The position numbers and the translations under genes were made by a program. The notes under the pieces were generated by a model that did no database searches, had not been told where the DNA came from, and saw nothing but the letters and a program-made list of their open reading frames with translations. Shown in pieces: positions 18,320-28,102 of a stretch of DNA of 64,000 nt; position 1 is the stretch's first letter; the number at the start of each line of letters is the position of its first letter. Source of the stretch: Marinobacter alexandrii (GTDB lineage Bacteria; Bacteroidota; Bacteroidia; Cytophagales; Cyclobacteriaceae); assembly GCA_039984955.1 (NCBI GenBank), contig JBDWTN010000005.1, positions 558,001-622,000 of the forward strand, in the 5' to 3' direction.

Positions 18320-20764
18320 TTAAAATCCATCAGTTTCTATTACTACATCGGTAATGAAGACTTCATTATCAGTTGTTACCGTATTAGTCGGCACAAAATA
18401 GAAGATGACAAATTCTTGATCTGTTGATGTTAAAATATCAGACGCATTTTCATCTACTCTATCTTGAGGGAAACTAAATGTAGAGTTAACTGTGAAGCTA
18501 AATTCAACATTTTGCCAAGTATTGATTGCCGTGGCTATCACAGGTACTGTGGTAATCGCAAATGAAGCCAAATCTGTTTCGTCAGCAGGCTCAGAATGCA
18601 ATATATAGAAGGTTCCTTCTACATCTGTAACTGGTGTAGTCTCTGATTTTACATTTGCGGAAATGGTGTATTCTACCCCTTCTTCAACTTGAAAAGGTTG
18701 GTACGCCCTTTCACCAGTTCCATCAAATTTGAGCGATCTATCTGATGAACCTCCAGCGGACATTGCATCTGTTCCTGATGAACTTCCTTTATCAGTTCCA
18801 TTTCTATCAAATTGATCCGAAGGATCTGGTGCCGTACTCCCGTTGTTAGCTCTATCAGAAACCCAACCCTCCAAATCATTATTTCTCCAAAAATCAAATG
18901 GAGTATCTGAGCCATCATTGAATGTGTCATCTGGATCTATTGTCCATGCATCAACAAGGTCGTTATTGTTATTCTCTGCAGTAGGATAACTCTGCATATC
19001 TGCATTTTGCAATACAGCTGCAAAGGTGGCTCCTTCCGGGTCAGAAACCGTGATCATTTCATTAGTCATCACGCTACCAGAAGCATTCGTGGCAGTAAGT
19101 ACTACGTTATACATACCCGTAGTGGCATAGGTATGCGTGGGAGACTTTTCTGTAGATGTATTCCCATCCCCAAAATCCCAAACGAATGAAGCTCCATTTA
19201 TCGAAGTATTTGTAAAAGTATATTCTAGAAAATTTCCAGGAGTCGCCTCAGAAGTAAGTTCGGGTGTTGGTGCAGTTACACTTGCTGCTTCAATAACCTT
19301 CACATTATCGATCCATGCGTCATCAGGTGCTACTGAGTAAAACATGACAGAAACTTCTCCACTTTCTGTAGATGTAAATGGAATTTGAACAAACGTACCG
19401 TAATCATTAGGCGTATCAGAGAATTTTCCTTCTGCGTCAAATCCAAGATTCCTTCCTAAATCGTTTCCTGTATCGTCGAGAGCATCAGCACCGTCAATAA
19501 AGTGACCATCAAGCACAAAGCCAGCCATGTGTCTATCTAGTCCAACAGGATCATCATTATCATCATCAATAGCATATTGATACTGCAAAACATAATCAGT
19601 ATTTGGAGTTAAAGCTAATGCTTGATAAGCGTATCTAGAATCAGCAGTGTGGATTGGTCCCCCTACCTGACCAGACGTCCATTTCGCACCTCTAGTCTTG
19701 TCTCCCACATCATTTCCATCAATGTCAAAATCAGAACCATCACTACTAGAACCGAATGGATTTGTGTTTCCATCCGTGTATGTGGCAAACCTCCATTGGC
19801 TGGTAGCAAAAGTTCCTTCAATTTCAAAGTCACCATTCAAAATGCTAGAACCCGTCTCTTTATATAGGTAAATATTATCTAGATAAATACTTGCATGCTC
19901 ATTTGCTGTACCATCGGTTCCTAACTCGAATAAGATTGAGTCAATTGCACTAACCGACGAAGAAAAACCTGTAGCTAAGTCTAAATCAAAGCTAGTCCAG
20001 CCCCCATCTGTCAGAGCTAAACCATCAACCTCATAGGTCTCTGAAGCACCACTATTCACTAAAGTTACCTTTAATAGGTCTACTCCTTCTGCAAAATCAG
20101 AATAGACATCAAAGTGAATATCAGTAGCTGCGATACCATCTCCGAAAGCACTAGCAGGATCAATTGTTTCAACAGAGAGAACTCCTGCATCACTTCCAAG
20201 TCTCGATAATCTAAGGACATTTTCCTCATCAACTGATGTGCCTACTCCATCACCACCAGAAACAGCTTCACCCCACCTATACTCCAGTAGTCCACCATCA
20301 TACTCCATTCCATCTGAAAAGATGGCAAACACATTTGAAATAGTTCCTGTTGGGGAGTCTGGGACAGTAGAAAGAGATCCTTCAGGTACATGAACTACTG
20401 TTACATCTTGCGTTTTTACAACATCGGCAAAACCATCAGCTTTTGCAGTAACAGTTATTGTATAGGTGACTTCTGCACCTTCATTAGGGTAATCATAAGA
20501 AACAGAACCTCCAACTCCCTTTGTCAGCACATCCTCAGAACTATCTGCGTCTCCAAAATCTATTACATAGGAAGTAGCCCCTATACCTTGCGTTGTTACT
20601 GTAATTAATGTTCCATCACCATCTTCAACATCTGTTGCTATAGAGACGAAGGTGATCTCAGTAACCCCTACACCTGTAGGATTCGCATCAATATCATCTT
20701 TATTACAAGATACTAAAAGACCCACTGTAACTACGGCACAAATTCCTTTTACTAAAAAATTCAT
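18320..20764 (-). CDS. PKD-containing surface glycan-binding lipoprotein (SusE/F position)
   Basis: The 814-residue protein has a lipobox (LLVSC, Cys20) and no lyase motifs. Domains seen: an N-terminal Ig/PKD-like domain (about 35-127); a beta-sandwich with DGGLLEYRWGE (135-300, ending IYLDNIYLYK); a module at about 308-495 (NGDFEIEG, DSRYAYQALAL, VLDGHFIDGADAL, DDAWIDNVKV); a classical PKD domain (500-580, [12 protein letters not shown]); and a C-terminal beta-sandwich (585-814) with RAYQPFQVEEGVEYTISANV. The 308-495 module is clearly homologous to the C-terminal part of the next protein upstream. Fourth gene of the susC operon, so it most likely binds alginate or its oligosaccharides on the cell surface. 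Confidence 0.8.
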   Translation of the reverse strand: MNFLVKGICAVVTVGLLVSCNKDDIDANPTGVGVTEITFVSIATDVEDGDGTLITVTTQGIGATSYVIDFGDADSSEDVLTKGVGGSVSYDYPNEGAEVTYTITVTAKADGFADVVKTQDVTVVHVPEGSLSTVPDSPTGTISNVFAIFSDGMEYDGGLLEYRWGEAVSGGDGVGTSVDEENVLRLSRLGSDAGVLSVETIDPASAFGDGIAATDIHFDVYSDFAEGVDLLKVTLVNSGASETYEVDGLALTDGGWTSFDLDLATGFSSSVSAIDSILFELGTDGTANEHASIYLDNIYLYKETGSSILNGDFEIEGTFATSQWRFATYTDGNTNPFGSSSDGSDFDIDGNDVGDKTRGAKWTSGQVGGPIHTADSRYAYQALALTPNTDYVLQYQYAIDDDNDDPVGLDRHMAGFVLDGHFIDGADALDDTGNDLGRNLGFDAEGKFSDTPNDYGTFVQIPFTSTESGEVSVMFYSVAPDDAWIDNVKVIEAASVTAPTPELTSEATPGNFLEYTFTNTSINGASFVWDFGDGNTSTEKSPTHTYATTGMYNVVLTATNASGSVMTNEMITVSDPEGATFAAVLQNADMQSYPTAENNNNDLVDAWTIDPDDTFNDGSDTPFDFWRNNDLEGWVSDRANNGSTAPDPSDQFDRNGTDKGSSSGTDAMSAGGSSDRSLKFDGTGERAYQPFQVEEGVEYTISANVKSETTPVTDVEGTFYILHSEPADETDLASFAITTVPVIATAINTWQNVEFSFTVNSTFSFPQDRVDENASDILTSTDQEFVIFYFVPTNTVTTDNEVFITDVVIETDGF

Positions 20765-20835
20765 AAATGTATATTTTTTAAGTTATTTAACTTCAATATC
20801 ATTTAGCTATGCAGCCAAACGATTTCATATTTCAA

Positions 20836-21834
20836 TCAGGGTTTTGGATAAAGTTTCACATTATCTATCCAACCATCTGCAGTTAGTTCAGCGTAAATCC
20901 AAATAGAAATTAAGCCACTGCCATTAGAGGTAAACTCCATTTTTTCAGTAGTAAAATTTCCTTTACCCAATGTCTCAGTCGCTACGGACTGTCCTAATGG
21001 ACCCGGACCTGTAGAACTGGCTAAAGCATCAGCACCATCGTCCTCAAAATGGCCATCCAGAACTTCAAATGTTATGGTTCCAGCACCAGCTGTTATCGCA
21101 TAATCATACTCTAAAATGTATTTAACAGTTCGGTCAGTGGTTGTAGGTGATACCGTAAGTGTTTGGTATGCATATCTTCTACCTCCTGGATTCGCAGGAT
21201 TGGAAGTACCGCTGGCAAATTTCATACCTGGCGTTTTCGATCCGTTATCTGATCCATCGTAATTTATTGAATTACCATCCGATGTAGTATTAGGTGCAGT
21301 TGTAGTTCCATCTGTAAAAGCATTTACCTTCCAATCCTCAGTAGTAAAGGGGGTTATTGAAAAATCTCCATTTTGGACTGTAGGATTGATAGCTACAAAC
21401 TGATCAATAACCTCAACATCAAGAGTAAGGTCGCTAGAAGAACCATTCGCATCACTGGCTGTTAATGTTACTGGGTAAGTACCTTCACCATCTTCAAATT
21501 TCACCAGTGGTACATCCTTCTCTGCTGAAGTAGTTTCTGTACTACATATAATTGTAAGAATCCCATCGACAGTTGCGGTATCACATACAACCCCAACTCC
21601 AAAGTCCCATTCGTATTTTGTAGCTTCAGACGAAGCATTTGTAAATGACACAAACTTGAAATCAGCCAGTGTATTTCCACTTCGGACATAGGAATAATTT
21701 GCTTCAGGCAAAATGTTATCAGGTAATGAACCTGCTTCAGGCAATTCAAATTCACAACTTACAAAAAAAACAATCGCAAATAAGCCCAATAATTTGAATG
21801 GGATTTTTTTCGAAATACTAAATTTATTATTCAT
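20836..21834 (-). CDS. PKD-domain surface binding lipoprotein
   Basis: A 332-residue lipoprotein (lipobox FVSC after MNNKFSISKKIPFKLLG). The first half (about 40-140) is a PKD domain (YEWDFGVG, PVTLTASDANGSS); the second half (about 150-332) is the same module found in its larger neighbour: NGDFSITPF, DGSDNGSKTPGMKFASG, RRYAYQTLTV, VLDGHFEDDGADAL and DGWIDNVKLYP. It lies 17 bp after susD, so it belongs to the susCD operon and probably helps deliver glycan to the SusCD complex. Binding specificity is inferred from context only. Confidence 0.78.
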   Translation of the reverse strand: MNNKFSISKKIPFKLLGLFAIVFFVSCEFELPEAGSLPDNILPEANYSYVRSGNTLADFKFVSFTNASSEATKYEWDFGVGVVCDTATVDGILTIICSTETTSAEKDVPLVKFEDGEGTYPVTLTASDANGSSSDLTLDVEVIDQFVAINPTVQNGDFSITPFTTEDWKVNAFTDGTTTAPNTTSDGNSINYDGSDNGSKTPGMKFASGTSNPANPGGRRYAYQTLTVSPTTTDRTVKYILEYDYAITAGAGTITFEVLDGHFEDDGADALASSTGPGPLGQSVATETLGKGNFTTEKMEFTSNGSGLISIWIYAELTADGWIDNVKLYPKP

Positions 21835-21851
21835 GATTTTAATATTTTATT

Positions 21852-23369
21852 CTAGCGAGGATTCTGTTTTAGCAACCCTTTGCTTAAATTAATTTCTCGT
21901 GAAGGAATTGGTAACAACAACGCTCTAGCATTGTAAGCAGGATAAACAGTTATGTCTTCATCGTTATCTGCAGCAGAATGGGCACTTAATACGATGTTAG
22001 CTACTCCAAATCTGAGCAAATCAAAGAAACGTTGATTTTCAAAAGCCAATTCCACTCTTCTTTCTAACAACAATTCGTCCGTTGTTATGGTGGCGTCTGC
22101 ATCATTGGCTAAACCAGCACGATTTCTAACTGCATTGAATGAATTTAATGCACTCGCATCAGCGGTAGCAACAGCGCCTCCATCTCTCAAAATTGCTTCC
22201 ACATGCATCAGTAATACATCAGCGTATCGTAACACTATCCAATCGTTACCTGCTTGACGAGAACTAGCTCCATATGTTGGTGTGGCTGGATCTGTGGTAA
22301 TATCAGACCCATCGGGCAAAAACTTTGTCACTTCAACAGAAGGGCTTGTCGGATCGCCAAAAGCGAAATAAGAAACGGACGTTCTATTTCCTCCGTTTGC
22401 TTCAAATGCAGCAACCAAATTAGGGTTGACAATGTTTAAGCCATCTTGCCTACCTTGGCGACTAAAAGATGTGAATTCAGATGAGAAACCTTGACTTTCA
22501 TTTGGGTCTCCAAACTCATATCGAATAGCAAAAATAATTTCACTATTCATTTCATTGTAAAACACATCTCTAAAATCTCCTTGCAAAGCAAAACTTCCAT
22601 CAGCCATAATTGCCTCGCATAATTGCCTCGCTCCAGAATAGTTTGGAATAGGTTGAGAGAGATACACTTTCGCCAAAATACCTTGAGCTGCCGCTTTTGA
22701 AGCCCTTGCCTTGAAGCTATTATCTAGATTGTCAATGGCCTCCAGTAAGTCTTCAACGATCTGCTCATAGACTTCCGATTTAGGAACTCTGGTAAAAAGC
22801 ACTTCATCATCATCAGCCTCTGCAACTGCAGTTACTAATGGTATTCCTCCGATAGTATCATCATCACTTCCATATAATCTAATCAAATTAAAGTAAGCAT
22901 ATGCTCTTAAAAATTTAGCCTCAGCAGTATATCTCGCAACGTTTGAGGCATCTGCAACACCTACAACGCTAATTATGCTATTTGCTCTAAAAATAATTTC
23001 ATACATAGATTGCCAATAATCTTCCGATTGTATATTATTATCATCCGTCAGATACCTATGAAAATCAGCTCTTGAACCCTCCAGCGTAGCGCTTCTTGTA
23101 TTATCGGAGCGATGCTCCGTCAAGAGATATTCAAATTGTATTCCCCTGTTGAAAGAGGAATTACTGGTTTCGGTATTTTCATTGACCCCTTGTAAGGCAT
23201 CATAAATTCCATAAATCCCAGCCAAGACATCCTCGTCTGATTTATAAAACCCACTGCCAGACACAGCTGTTTCAGGTTCAGGATTTAAAAAATCGTCCAC
23301 TTCACAGGAGGTAATCAAAACTCCTATTAAGGAAAACATTAAATATTTTATGCTTTTTAGATATTTCAT
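21852..23369 (-). CDS. susD: RagB/SusD family nutrient-uptake lipoprotein
   Basis: SusD homologue of 505 residues with lipobox LITSC (about Cys22) followed by EVDDFLNPEPET. N-terminal TPR-like helices contain FYKSDEDVLAGIYGIYDAL and AEAKFLRAYAYFNLIRLYG, both typical of SusD proteins; the C terminus has WIVLRYADVLLMHVEAIL and LLLERRVELAFENQRFFDLLR. It forms the lid of a SusC transporter and binds the imported oligosaccharide, here presumably alginate-derived. It follows susC by 19 bp. Confidence 0.95.
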   Translation of the reverse strand: MKYLKSIKYLMFSLIGVLITSCEVDDFLNPEPETAVSGSGFYKSDEDVLAGIYGIYDALQGVNENTETSNSSFNRGIQFEYLLTEHRSDNTRSATLEGSRADFHRYLTDDNNIQSEDYWQSMYEIIFRANSIISVVGVADASNVARYTAEAKFLRAYAYFNLIRLYGSDDDTIGGIPLVTAVAEADDDEVLFTRVPKSEVYEQIVEDLLEAIDNLDNSFKARASKAAAQGILAKVYLSQPIPNYSGARQLCEAIMADGSFALQGDFRDVFYNEMNSEIIFAIRYEFGDPNESQGFSSEFTSFSRQGRQDGLNIVNPNLVAAFEANGGNRTSVSYFAFGDPTSPSVEVTKFLPDGSDITTDPATPTYGASSRQAGNDWIVLRYADVLLMHVEAILRDGGAVATADASALNSFNAVRNRAGLANDADATITTDELLLERRVELAFENQRFFDLLRFGVANIVLSAHSAADNDEDITVYPAYNARALLLPIPSREINLSKGLLKQNPR

Positions 23370-23388
23370 AATTTCTACTTATTCTAAA

Positions 23389-26300
23389 TTAAAAATCCAT
23401 GTTCAATCCAAACGACACAGTCCTAAACAAAGGCGTACCCGCTCTCTGAGCTCCATAAGATATGGGTGTGTTATTACTATCAATAAACTCGGGATTAAAA
23501 CCGTGATAGTCCTTAGATGTGATATAAAGTAAATTTTGACCTGAAGCATAAACTCTTAAACCGGTTATACCCACTTTATCCAACATTGCTTTTGGGAAAC
23601 GATAGCCTATGTTCACATTTCTCAAAGAGAAGTAACTAGCACTTTGTACAATATCGCTTGTATGAATTTTCGGCTGAATGAAAGAGACGTCAGGAATTGT
23701 ACCATTTTCTACCAATTCCTCGGCAGCTCCATTAAGAGTAGCTCCACTGAAGTGGAAAAAGTATTGATCCCCAACATTTTTAATTTGTGCACCAGCACTC
23801 CCTTGAACCATAAAGGAAAAGTCAAAGCCTTCATAAGTGAACTCATTTGTAAAACTCCATACAATATCGGCATAAGGGTCTCCTAAAATGGTTTTATCGT
23901 CATTGGTGATTAAACCATCTCCATTTAGATCCTTCACAATGATATCTTGAGCTTGTCCGTTAATTCTATTATATGGAGTATCCCAATATTCAGTTGTTAA
24001 CTCCTCGTCTGCCACAAAGCCATAAAAAGAAGAAATCGGATTTCCTACACTGTTTATCCATTGTGTATTTCTATCAAATCCATCCACTGTTAGGTTTCCA
24101 TCGTCATTGCCAAAATTGATCAACTCGTTTTTATTTGTTGATACTATCACAATAGAACCCCAAGTGAATTTTTTACCTACAATGTTTTTTGTTCTTAGTT
24201 CAAATTCCCATCCACTGTTTTCTACTTCTCCTTTGTTTACAATTCCGGCACCAAATCCGGTAACATAAGAAACATCTTGATTCAATAGTAAATTATTACT
24301 CGTTCTTTTGTAATAATCTATAGATCCTGTCACTCTATTGTCAAACAATCCAAAATCTATTCCTGGATTAAATTCTTTAGATGATTCCCACTGCAACAGT
24401 GCATTGGCAATATTCAAAGGAGAAAATCCAGCAGCAATTGAGCCATCATCAGTAACTGCATTTGAAGATTGTAAAAGGGCTAAGTAAGGCCAAGTATTAG
24501 TTAAAGCATCACCAGCATCAAAATTTTCATTTCCTGTAAGACCATAACTAGTTCTTAACTTCAAATAGCTAATTAATCTACTCCCTACTAAAAAGTCCTC
24601 ATCAGAAATATTCCATCCTACAGATACTGCAGGAAAATTACCCCATTTAGAGTCTACTCCAAATACTGAACTACCATCACGTCTGATCGATGCATTAAAC
24701 AAATATTTGTCATTATACGCATAATTGATCCTGGCGAAATAACCTATTTTTCTTGTAACAAGGTCAACTTGACCATCGGCAGGCTTTGTTATCACAGTGG
24801 CACCTTGCAAGTTTTTAAGTAAGTCATTTGAATATCCACTACCGTTAATGGTTGAAATATCTGTTCGTCTGTCTTGAATTGTAAGTCCTGCAAGTAAATT
24901 CAAATCATGATTGTTCATTTTTTTGGCATATGCCAAAGTATTGTCTGAAATCAATCTAGATCTATTTAGGTTTCTCAACTCATAAGCTGCTCCATTTGAA
25001 TGATGATGCTTTTCCCCATCCCACCTAGTTCTTTTACTACTCTCTAGAGTAACTCCCAGTGATGATTTTGCAGTCAATCCATCAAAAATTTCATAACTCA
25101 AATAAGTTGAACCTAATAATTTAGTCTTGAATTCATAATGTTCTCTTTCTACATATTGTGCGTATGGATTTTGATCCCCCGAAGTTCGGGGAGAAGCATT
25201 ACTGCCATCACCATTTATGTCCAACTCATCCAAATGATCTTCTCTAAAATAATCTCCAACTGTAACATTTGGATAAGCATCCCTATCAATAAATTGAAGT
25301 GTTCCTTCCGTATGATAAATTGGCAACCAGGGTGACTGTCTTATAGGATTATGTATAGAAGTTGGTAATCTTCTTTGCTTTGAATAGGAAGGTGTAGCGC
25401 TGATTCCAAATTTAACTTTATCGCTAGCTTTAATATCCAATTTAAACTTTCCTGAATAGACCTTATAATCATCAGTGATTACTATTCCTTCATCATGAAG
25501 ATATCTCAATGCAGTACTAAACTTAGTGTTTTCATTTCCACCTCGTGCAGAAAATGAATGACTCGTGATATTGCCCCCATCAAAGAAGACATCCTGCCAA
25601 TCTCTATCAACACCTGTTACTTCAACTAACTTTTGCATGTATAGGGTACCATTTGAAAGTTGCTCTGTCTCTGCTAGTTCTTTAGCTGCCCAATCCTTAA
25701 CACTCCTTTTATAATCATCACTACCGAATGCTGATTTGAATCCAGTGTAGGTATCATAGCCAAACTGGGTTTTTCCACTTTTACCTTGTTTAGTAGTAAT
25801 AATAATTACCCCATTAGATCCCTCACTGCCGTATATAGCTGCGGATGCAGCATCTTTCAATACTTCGAAAGATTCAATATCATTCATATCTAAAGCTCCA
25901 AGAAAATCTGGATCTACAATTATCCCATCAACCACAACCGCAGGTCCGGACTCAGAGGATATTGACCCAGTACCTCGAATTCTAATAGTAGGAGCACCCC
26001 CAGCTTCTGGGTTTGTTGCAGTAATATTAACACCCGAAACCTGCCCAATGAGTGCATCATCTACTCTGGAAACAGCAATTTGATCCAAATTCTTATTCTC
26101 TACTTTGGAAATTGCACCAGTTAGGTGGGATTTTTTCTGGGTACCATACCCAATCACTACTATTTCCTCGAGCTCTTCTAAGTCTTCAGAAAGGTTTACA
26201 TCGATTTGGGTTCTACCTCCTATTTGTATAGTCTGGGTCATGAATCCGATATAACTCACTACCAGTGTTGCATCCTGATTTGCGGAAAGGGAGAACCTTC

Positions 26301-26505
26301 CTTCCGCATCAGTGACTGTTCCAATACTCGTTCCCTGGATCATCACCGTCACACCTGGAAGTGTTTCGTTATTTGTATCTGTAATGACTCCAGAAACTGA
26401 GATATTTTGAGCACTTAGCTCCTGGTACGTGCCCAGGCAAACAATAAAAACCACAAGTGACCTCAGGGCCTTTGTGATTTTAAGTGGTTTAAAAATGTTA
26501 CTCAT
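23389..26505 (-). CDS. susC: SusC/RagA family TonB-dependent outer-membrane transporter
   Basis: A 1038-residue TonB-dependent transporter. After a Sec signal (cleavage after ELSAQ, about 33) comes the carboxypeptidase-regulatory-like domain characteristic of SusC (VSGVITDTNNETLPGVTV, GRFSLSANQ, LVVSYIGFMTQ), then EEIVVIGYGTQKKSHLTGAI, a TonB-box-like segment running into the plug (about 120-230, IRIRGTGSI, VVVDGI, IESFEVLKDAASAAIYGSEG), and a beta barrel ending in aromatic F (RTVSFGLNMDF). It imports oligosaccharides with SusD. First gene of a four-gene operon; the GntR gene upstream is the likely regulator. Confidence 0.96.
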   Translation of the reverse strand: MSNIFKPLKITKALRSLVVFIVCLGTYQELSAQNISVSGVITDTNNETLPGVTVMIQGTSIGTVTDAEGRFSLSANQDATLVVSYIGFMTQTIQIGGRTQIDVNLSEDLEELEEIVVIGYGTQKKSHLTGAISKVENKNLDQIAVSRVDDALIGQVSGVNITATNPEAGGAPTIRIRGTGSISSESGPAVVVDGIIVDPDFLGALDMNDIESFEVLKDAASAAIYGSEGSNGVIIITTKQGKSGKTQFGYDTYTGFKSAFGSDDYKRSVKDWAAKELAETEQLSNGTLYMQKLVEVTGVDRDWQDVFFDGGNITSHSFSARGGNENTKFSTALRYLHDEGIVITDDYKVYSGKFKLDIKASDKVKFGISATPSYSKQRRLPTSIHNPIRQSPWLPIYHTEGTLQFIDRDAYPNVTVGDYFREDHLDELDINGDGSNASPRTSGDQNPYAQYVEREHYEFKTKLLGSTYLSYEIFDGLTAKSSLGVTLESSKRTRWDGEKHHHSNGAAYELRNLNRSRLISDNTLAYAKKMNNHDLNLLAGLTIQDRRTDISTINGSGYSNDLLKNLQGATVITKPADGQVDLVTRKIGYFARINYAYNDKYLFNASIRRDGSSVFGVDSKWGNFPAVSVGWNISDEDFLVGSRLISYLKLRTSYGLTGNENFDAGDALTNTWPYLALLQSSNAVTDDGSIAAGFSPLNIANALLQWESSKEFNPGIDFGLFDNRVTGSIDYYKRTSNNLLLNQDVSYVTGFGAGIVNKGEVENSGWEFELRTKNIVGKKFTWGSIVIVSTNKNELINFGNDDGNLTVDGFDRNTQWINSVGNPISSFYGFVADEELTTEYWDTPYNRINGQAQDIIVKDLNGDGLITNDDKTILGDPYADIVWSFTNEFTYEGFDFSFMVQGSAGAQIKNVGDQYFFHFSGATLNGAAEELVENGTIPDVSFIQPKIHTSDIVQSASYFSLRNVNIGYRFPKAMLDKVGITGLRVYASGQNLLYITSKDYHGFNPEFIDSNNTPISYGAQRAGTPLFRTVSFGLNMDF

Positions 26506-26738
26506 CTTTTAGGGTTTAATTGAAATATTTGTTGAAGTGTGGGGAACTCCTCAGACGTATGCCTCAATATTTCAAACATTGTATAATTTTGAAAGCTTAA
26601 AGCGGGCTGTGAATTTTTTGAATACCGATCGCCAAATTGATATCTCTAAAAGTTCAATAGTTCCCTTTGTTAATTGATGGATTAGCCCTTGGCTGATCCA
26701 TTTTTTTATGGAGAAGAGTTAATGCACATATATATTGT

Positions 26739-27488
26739 TTAGGTTGTAGTTAATGATCCATTGCCATCCAGCATCGTTCCATTCTTCAATGTTTTCACAT
26801 ATTCACTGATATCACTTAGGTGTTCCCTAATTGATTCACCAGCCTTATCAGGGTTCTTGTCTGATATATGTTGAAGTATTACCTGATGTTGCTCAACTGC
26901 CAATTCAGCTCTACCAGATCCACACACATCATGCTTTTTAAAATATTGCATGATATCAGGGGTGATGATTAACATCAAAGAATTTAATACTGAATTTTTG
27001 CTTGCTTCAGCTATTTTAAGATGAAATAAAAGATCTTCTTCAACAGCATATCCATCTTCTTGCAATCTCCTCTGATGTGCATTCAAAGCATTTTCTATTT
27101 CAAACAAATCTTCATCCGATCTATTTTCAGCAGCTAGTTGGGCAATGTTTGTTTCCAAGATCACTCTCGTCTCAACAAGGGATTTAAAATCATTACCCTG
27201 AAGCTTTAGCATGTCGGTAATTAAACCCTCCAATGCAGGTAAGCCCATTCCAGCTACTACTGTCCCACTCTGTGGAAGGGTTTTTAGTATTCCATAGAAC
27301 TCTAATTTTCTTAAAGCGTCTCTGAGATGTGTTCTTCCTACACCAAGTCGTTCACACAATTTTCTTTCTGATGGAAGCTTATCTCCTGGCTTTAGTTGAC
27401 CAGATGTAATTAAATCTCGAATCTGTCCGATGATTTTATCAACCGGAGTTTCAATGACTATCTGAGAAAAGTTTTGTAATAATTCCAT
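26739..27488 (-). CDS. GntR/FadR-family transcriptional regulator
   Basis: A 249-residue regulator. The N-terminal winged helix (about 8-75: IIGQIRDLITSGQLKPGDKL, PSERKLCERLGVGRTHLRDA and LRKLEFYGILKTLPQSGTVV) is the GntR signature; the C-terminal all-helical FCD domain (about 90-240: ETRVILETNIAQLAAENRS, FHLKIAEASKNSVL, EHQVILQHIS) binds a ligand, often a sugar acid such as KDG. The frame extends to a TTG at 27512, but that codon lies inside a palindromic operator; the ATG at 27488 is chosen. Its position 233 bp upstream of susC points to control of the alginate genes, with an unknown effector. Confidence 0.9.
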   Translation of the reverse strand: MELLQNFSQIVIETPVDKIIGQIRDLITSGQLKPGDKLPSERKLCERLGVGRTHLRDALRKLEFYGILKTLPQSGTVVAGMGLPALEGLITDMLKLQGNDFKSLVETRVILETNIAQLAAENRSDEDLFEIENALNAHQRRLQEDGYAVEEDLLFHLKIAEASKNSVLNSLMLIITPDIMQYFKKHDVCGSGRAELAVEQHQVILQHISDKNPDKAGESIREHLSDISEYVKTLKNGTMLDGNGSLTTT

Positions 27489-27498
27489 GAAACCTATT

Positions 27499-27526
27499 AA
27501 TTGGTCGACCAATTTATGGTTGACTA
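27499..27526. promoter_or_regulatory. Probable GntR operator pair before its own gene
   Basis: A perfect 16 bp palindrome AATTGGTCGACCAATT at 27499-27514 contains TGGT-CG-ACCA; 15 bp away (27517-27526) is a second imperfect copy TGGTTGACTA. FadR-subfamily GntR proteins bind TGGTnnnACCA-like sites, and this pair lies 11 bp upstream of the regulator's ATG, so autoregulation is likely. Confidence 0.6.
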
Positions 27527-27833
27527 ATCACAATTCCAAAAAAAATCACCATTAATTGAGACATTTACAATACGATAGAGCGATGTTAAGCTCTTATTTC
27601 GATATTTATAATAGGCCCTAGTTTAAACCACAGGCAAAAAAGACGGAATCTTATTAGATGCTTGTAAGAAATATGGCTAATTGATAGCTAGCTATGAATT
27701 TCGGTAGTTGAAAACATGACTACTTCACTCTGACAGAGTTTCAGCTCCAATGTGTTTTGGGTAATTGAGAAGAAGATGATGAATTTGTCTATAATGAAGG
27801 CTGTTGTTGTAGGAGCTAAAATTCGCTATGCTT
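27527..27833. other. Intergenic stretch with nothing recognised
   Basis: About 300 bp between the GntR operator pair and the small ORF. Only short open frames (a 24-codon one beginning near 27777 is the longest noticed) and no clear hairpin, tRNA or repeat were seen. Confidence 0.4.
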
Positions 27834-27995
27834 TTACATATTATGTTTAATGCTATCGACATAACTCAGGCATTTTTCTTTGCTTCCGATAAAAACAAGA
27901 TTGGATTCATGAAATACATGCCATTCGTCAAGTACTTCGTCAAACTGCAAAGAGTGAGTCTGCTTCTTCGGAAATAATTTACTGAGAATCTTCAT
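27834..27995 (-). CDS. Small hypothetical protein, 53 residues
   Basis: A 53-residue open frame from ATG at 27995 to TAA at 27834. It begins MKILSKLFPKKQT, continues SLQFDEVLDEWHVFHES and NLVFIGSKEKCLSYVDSIK, and ends HNM. It looks like a compact beta-hairpin and helix protein, with two basic residues near the start and no signal peptide or membrane segment. Amino-acid composition resembles real protein more than a random frame, and no competing gene covers the region. The family was not recognised, and the ribosome site is weak. It stands alone in a 614 bp gap between the GntR gene and the GTPase operon. Confidence 0.55.
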   Translation of the reverse strand: MKILSKLFPKKQTHSLQFDEVLDEWHVFHESNLVFIGSKEKCLSYVDSIKHNM

Positions 27996-28102
27996 GGCAT
28001 CTTAGTTTAATTGCTAAGATCATGATTGGCAGTTATCCAAGTTCATTTTTTAGATTAACAGAAAATTCACTGGTTGAAAAGTGCTGAATTCTCGTTGAGA
28101 AT

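Noticed and set aside
27489-27512. TTG start for the GntR regulator
   Set aside because: The start would lie inside the palindromic operator; ATG at 27488 fits GntR length.
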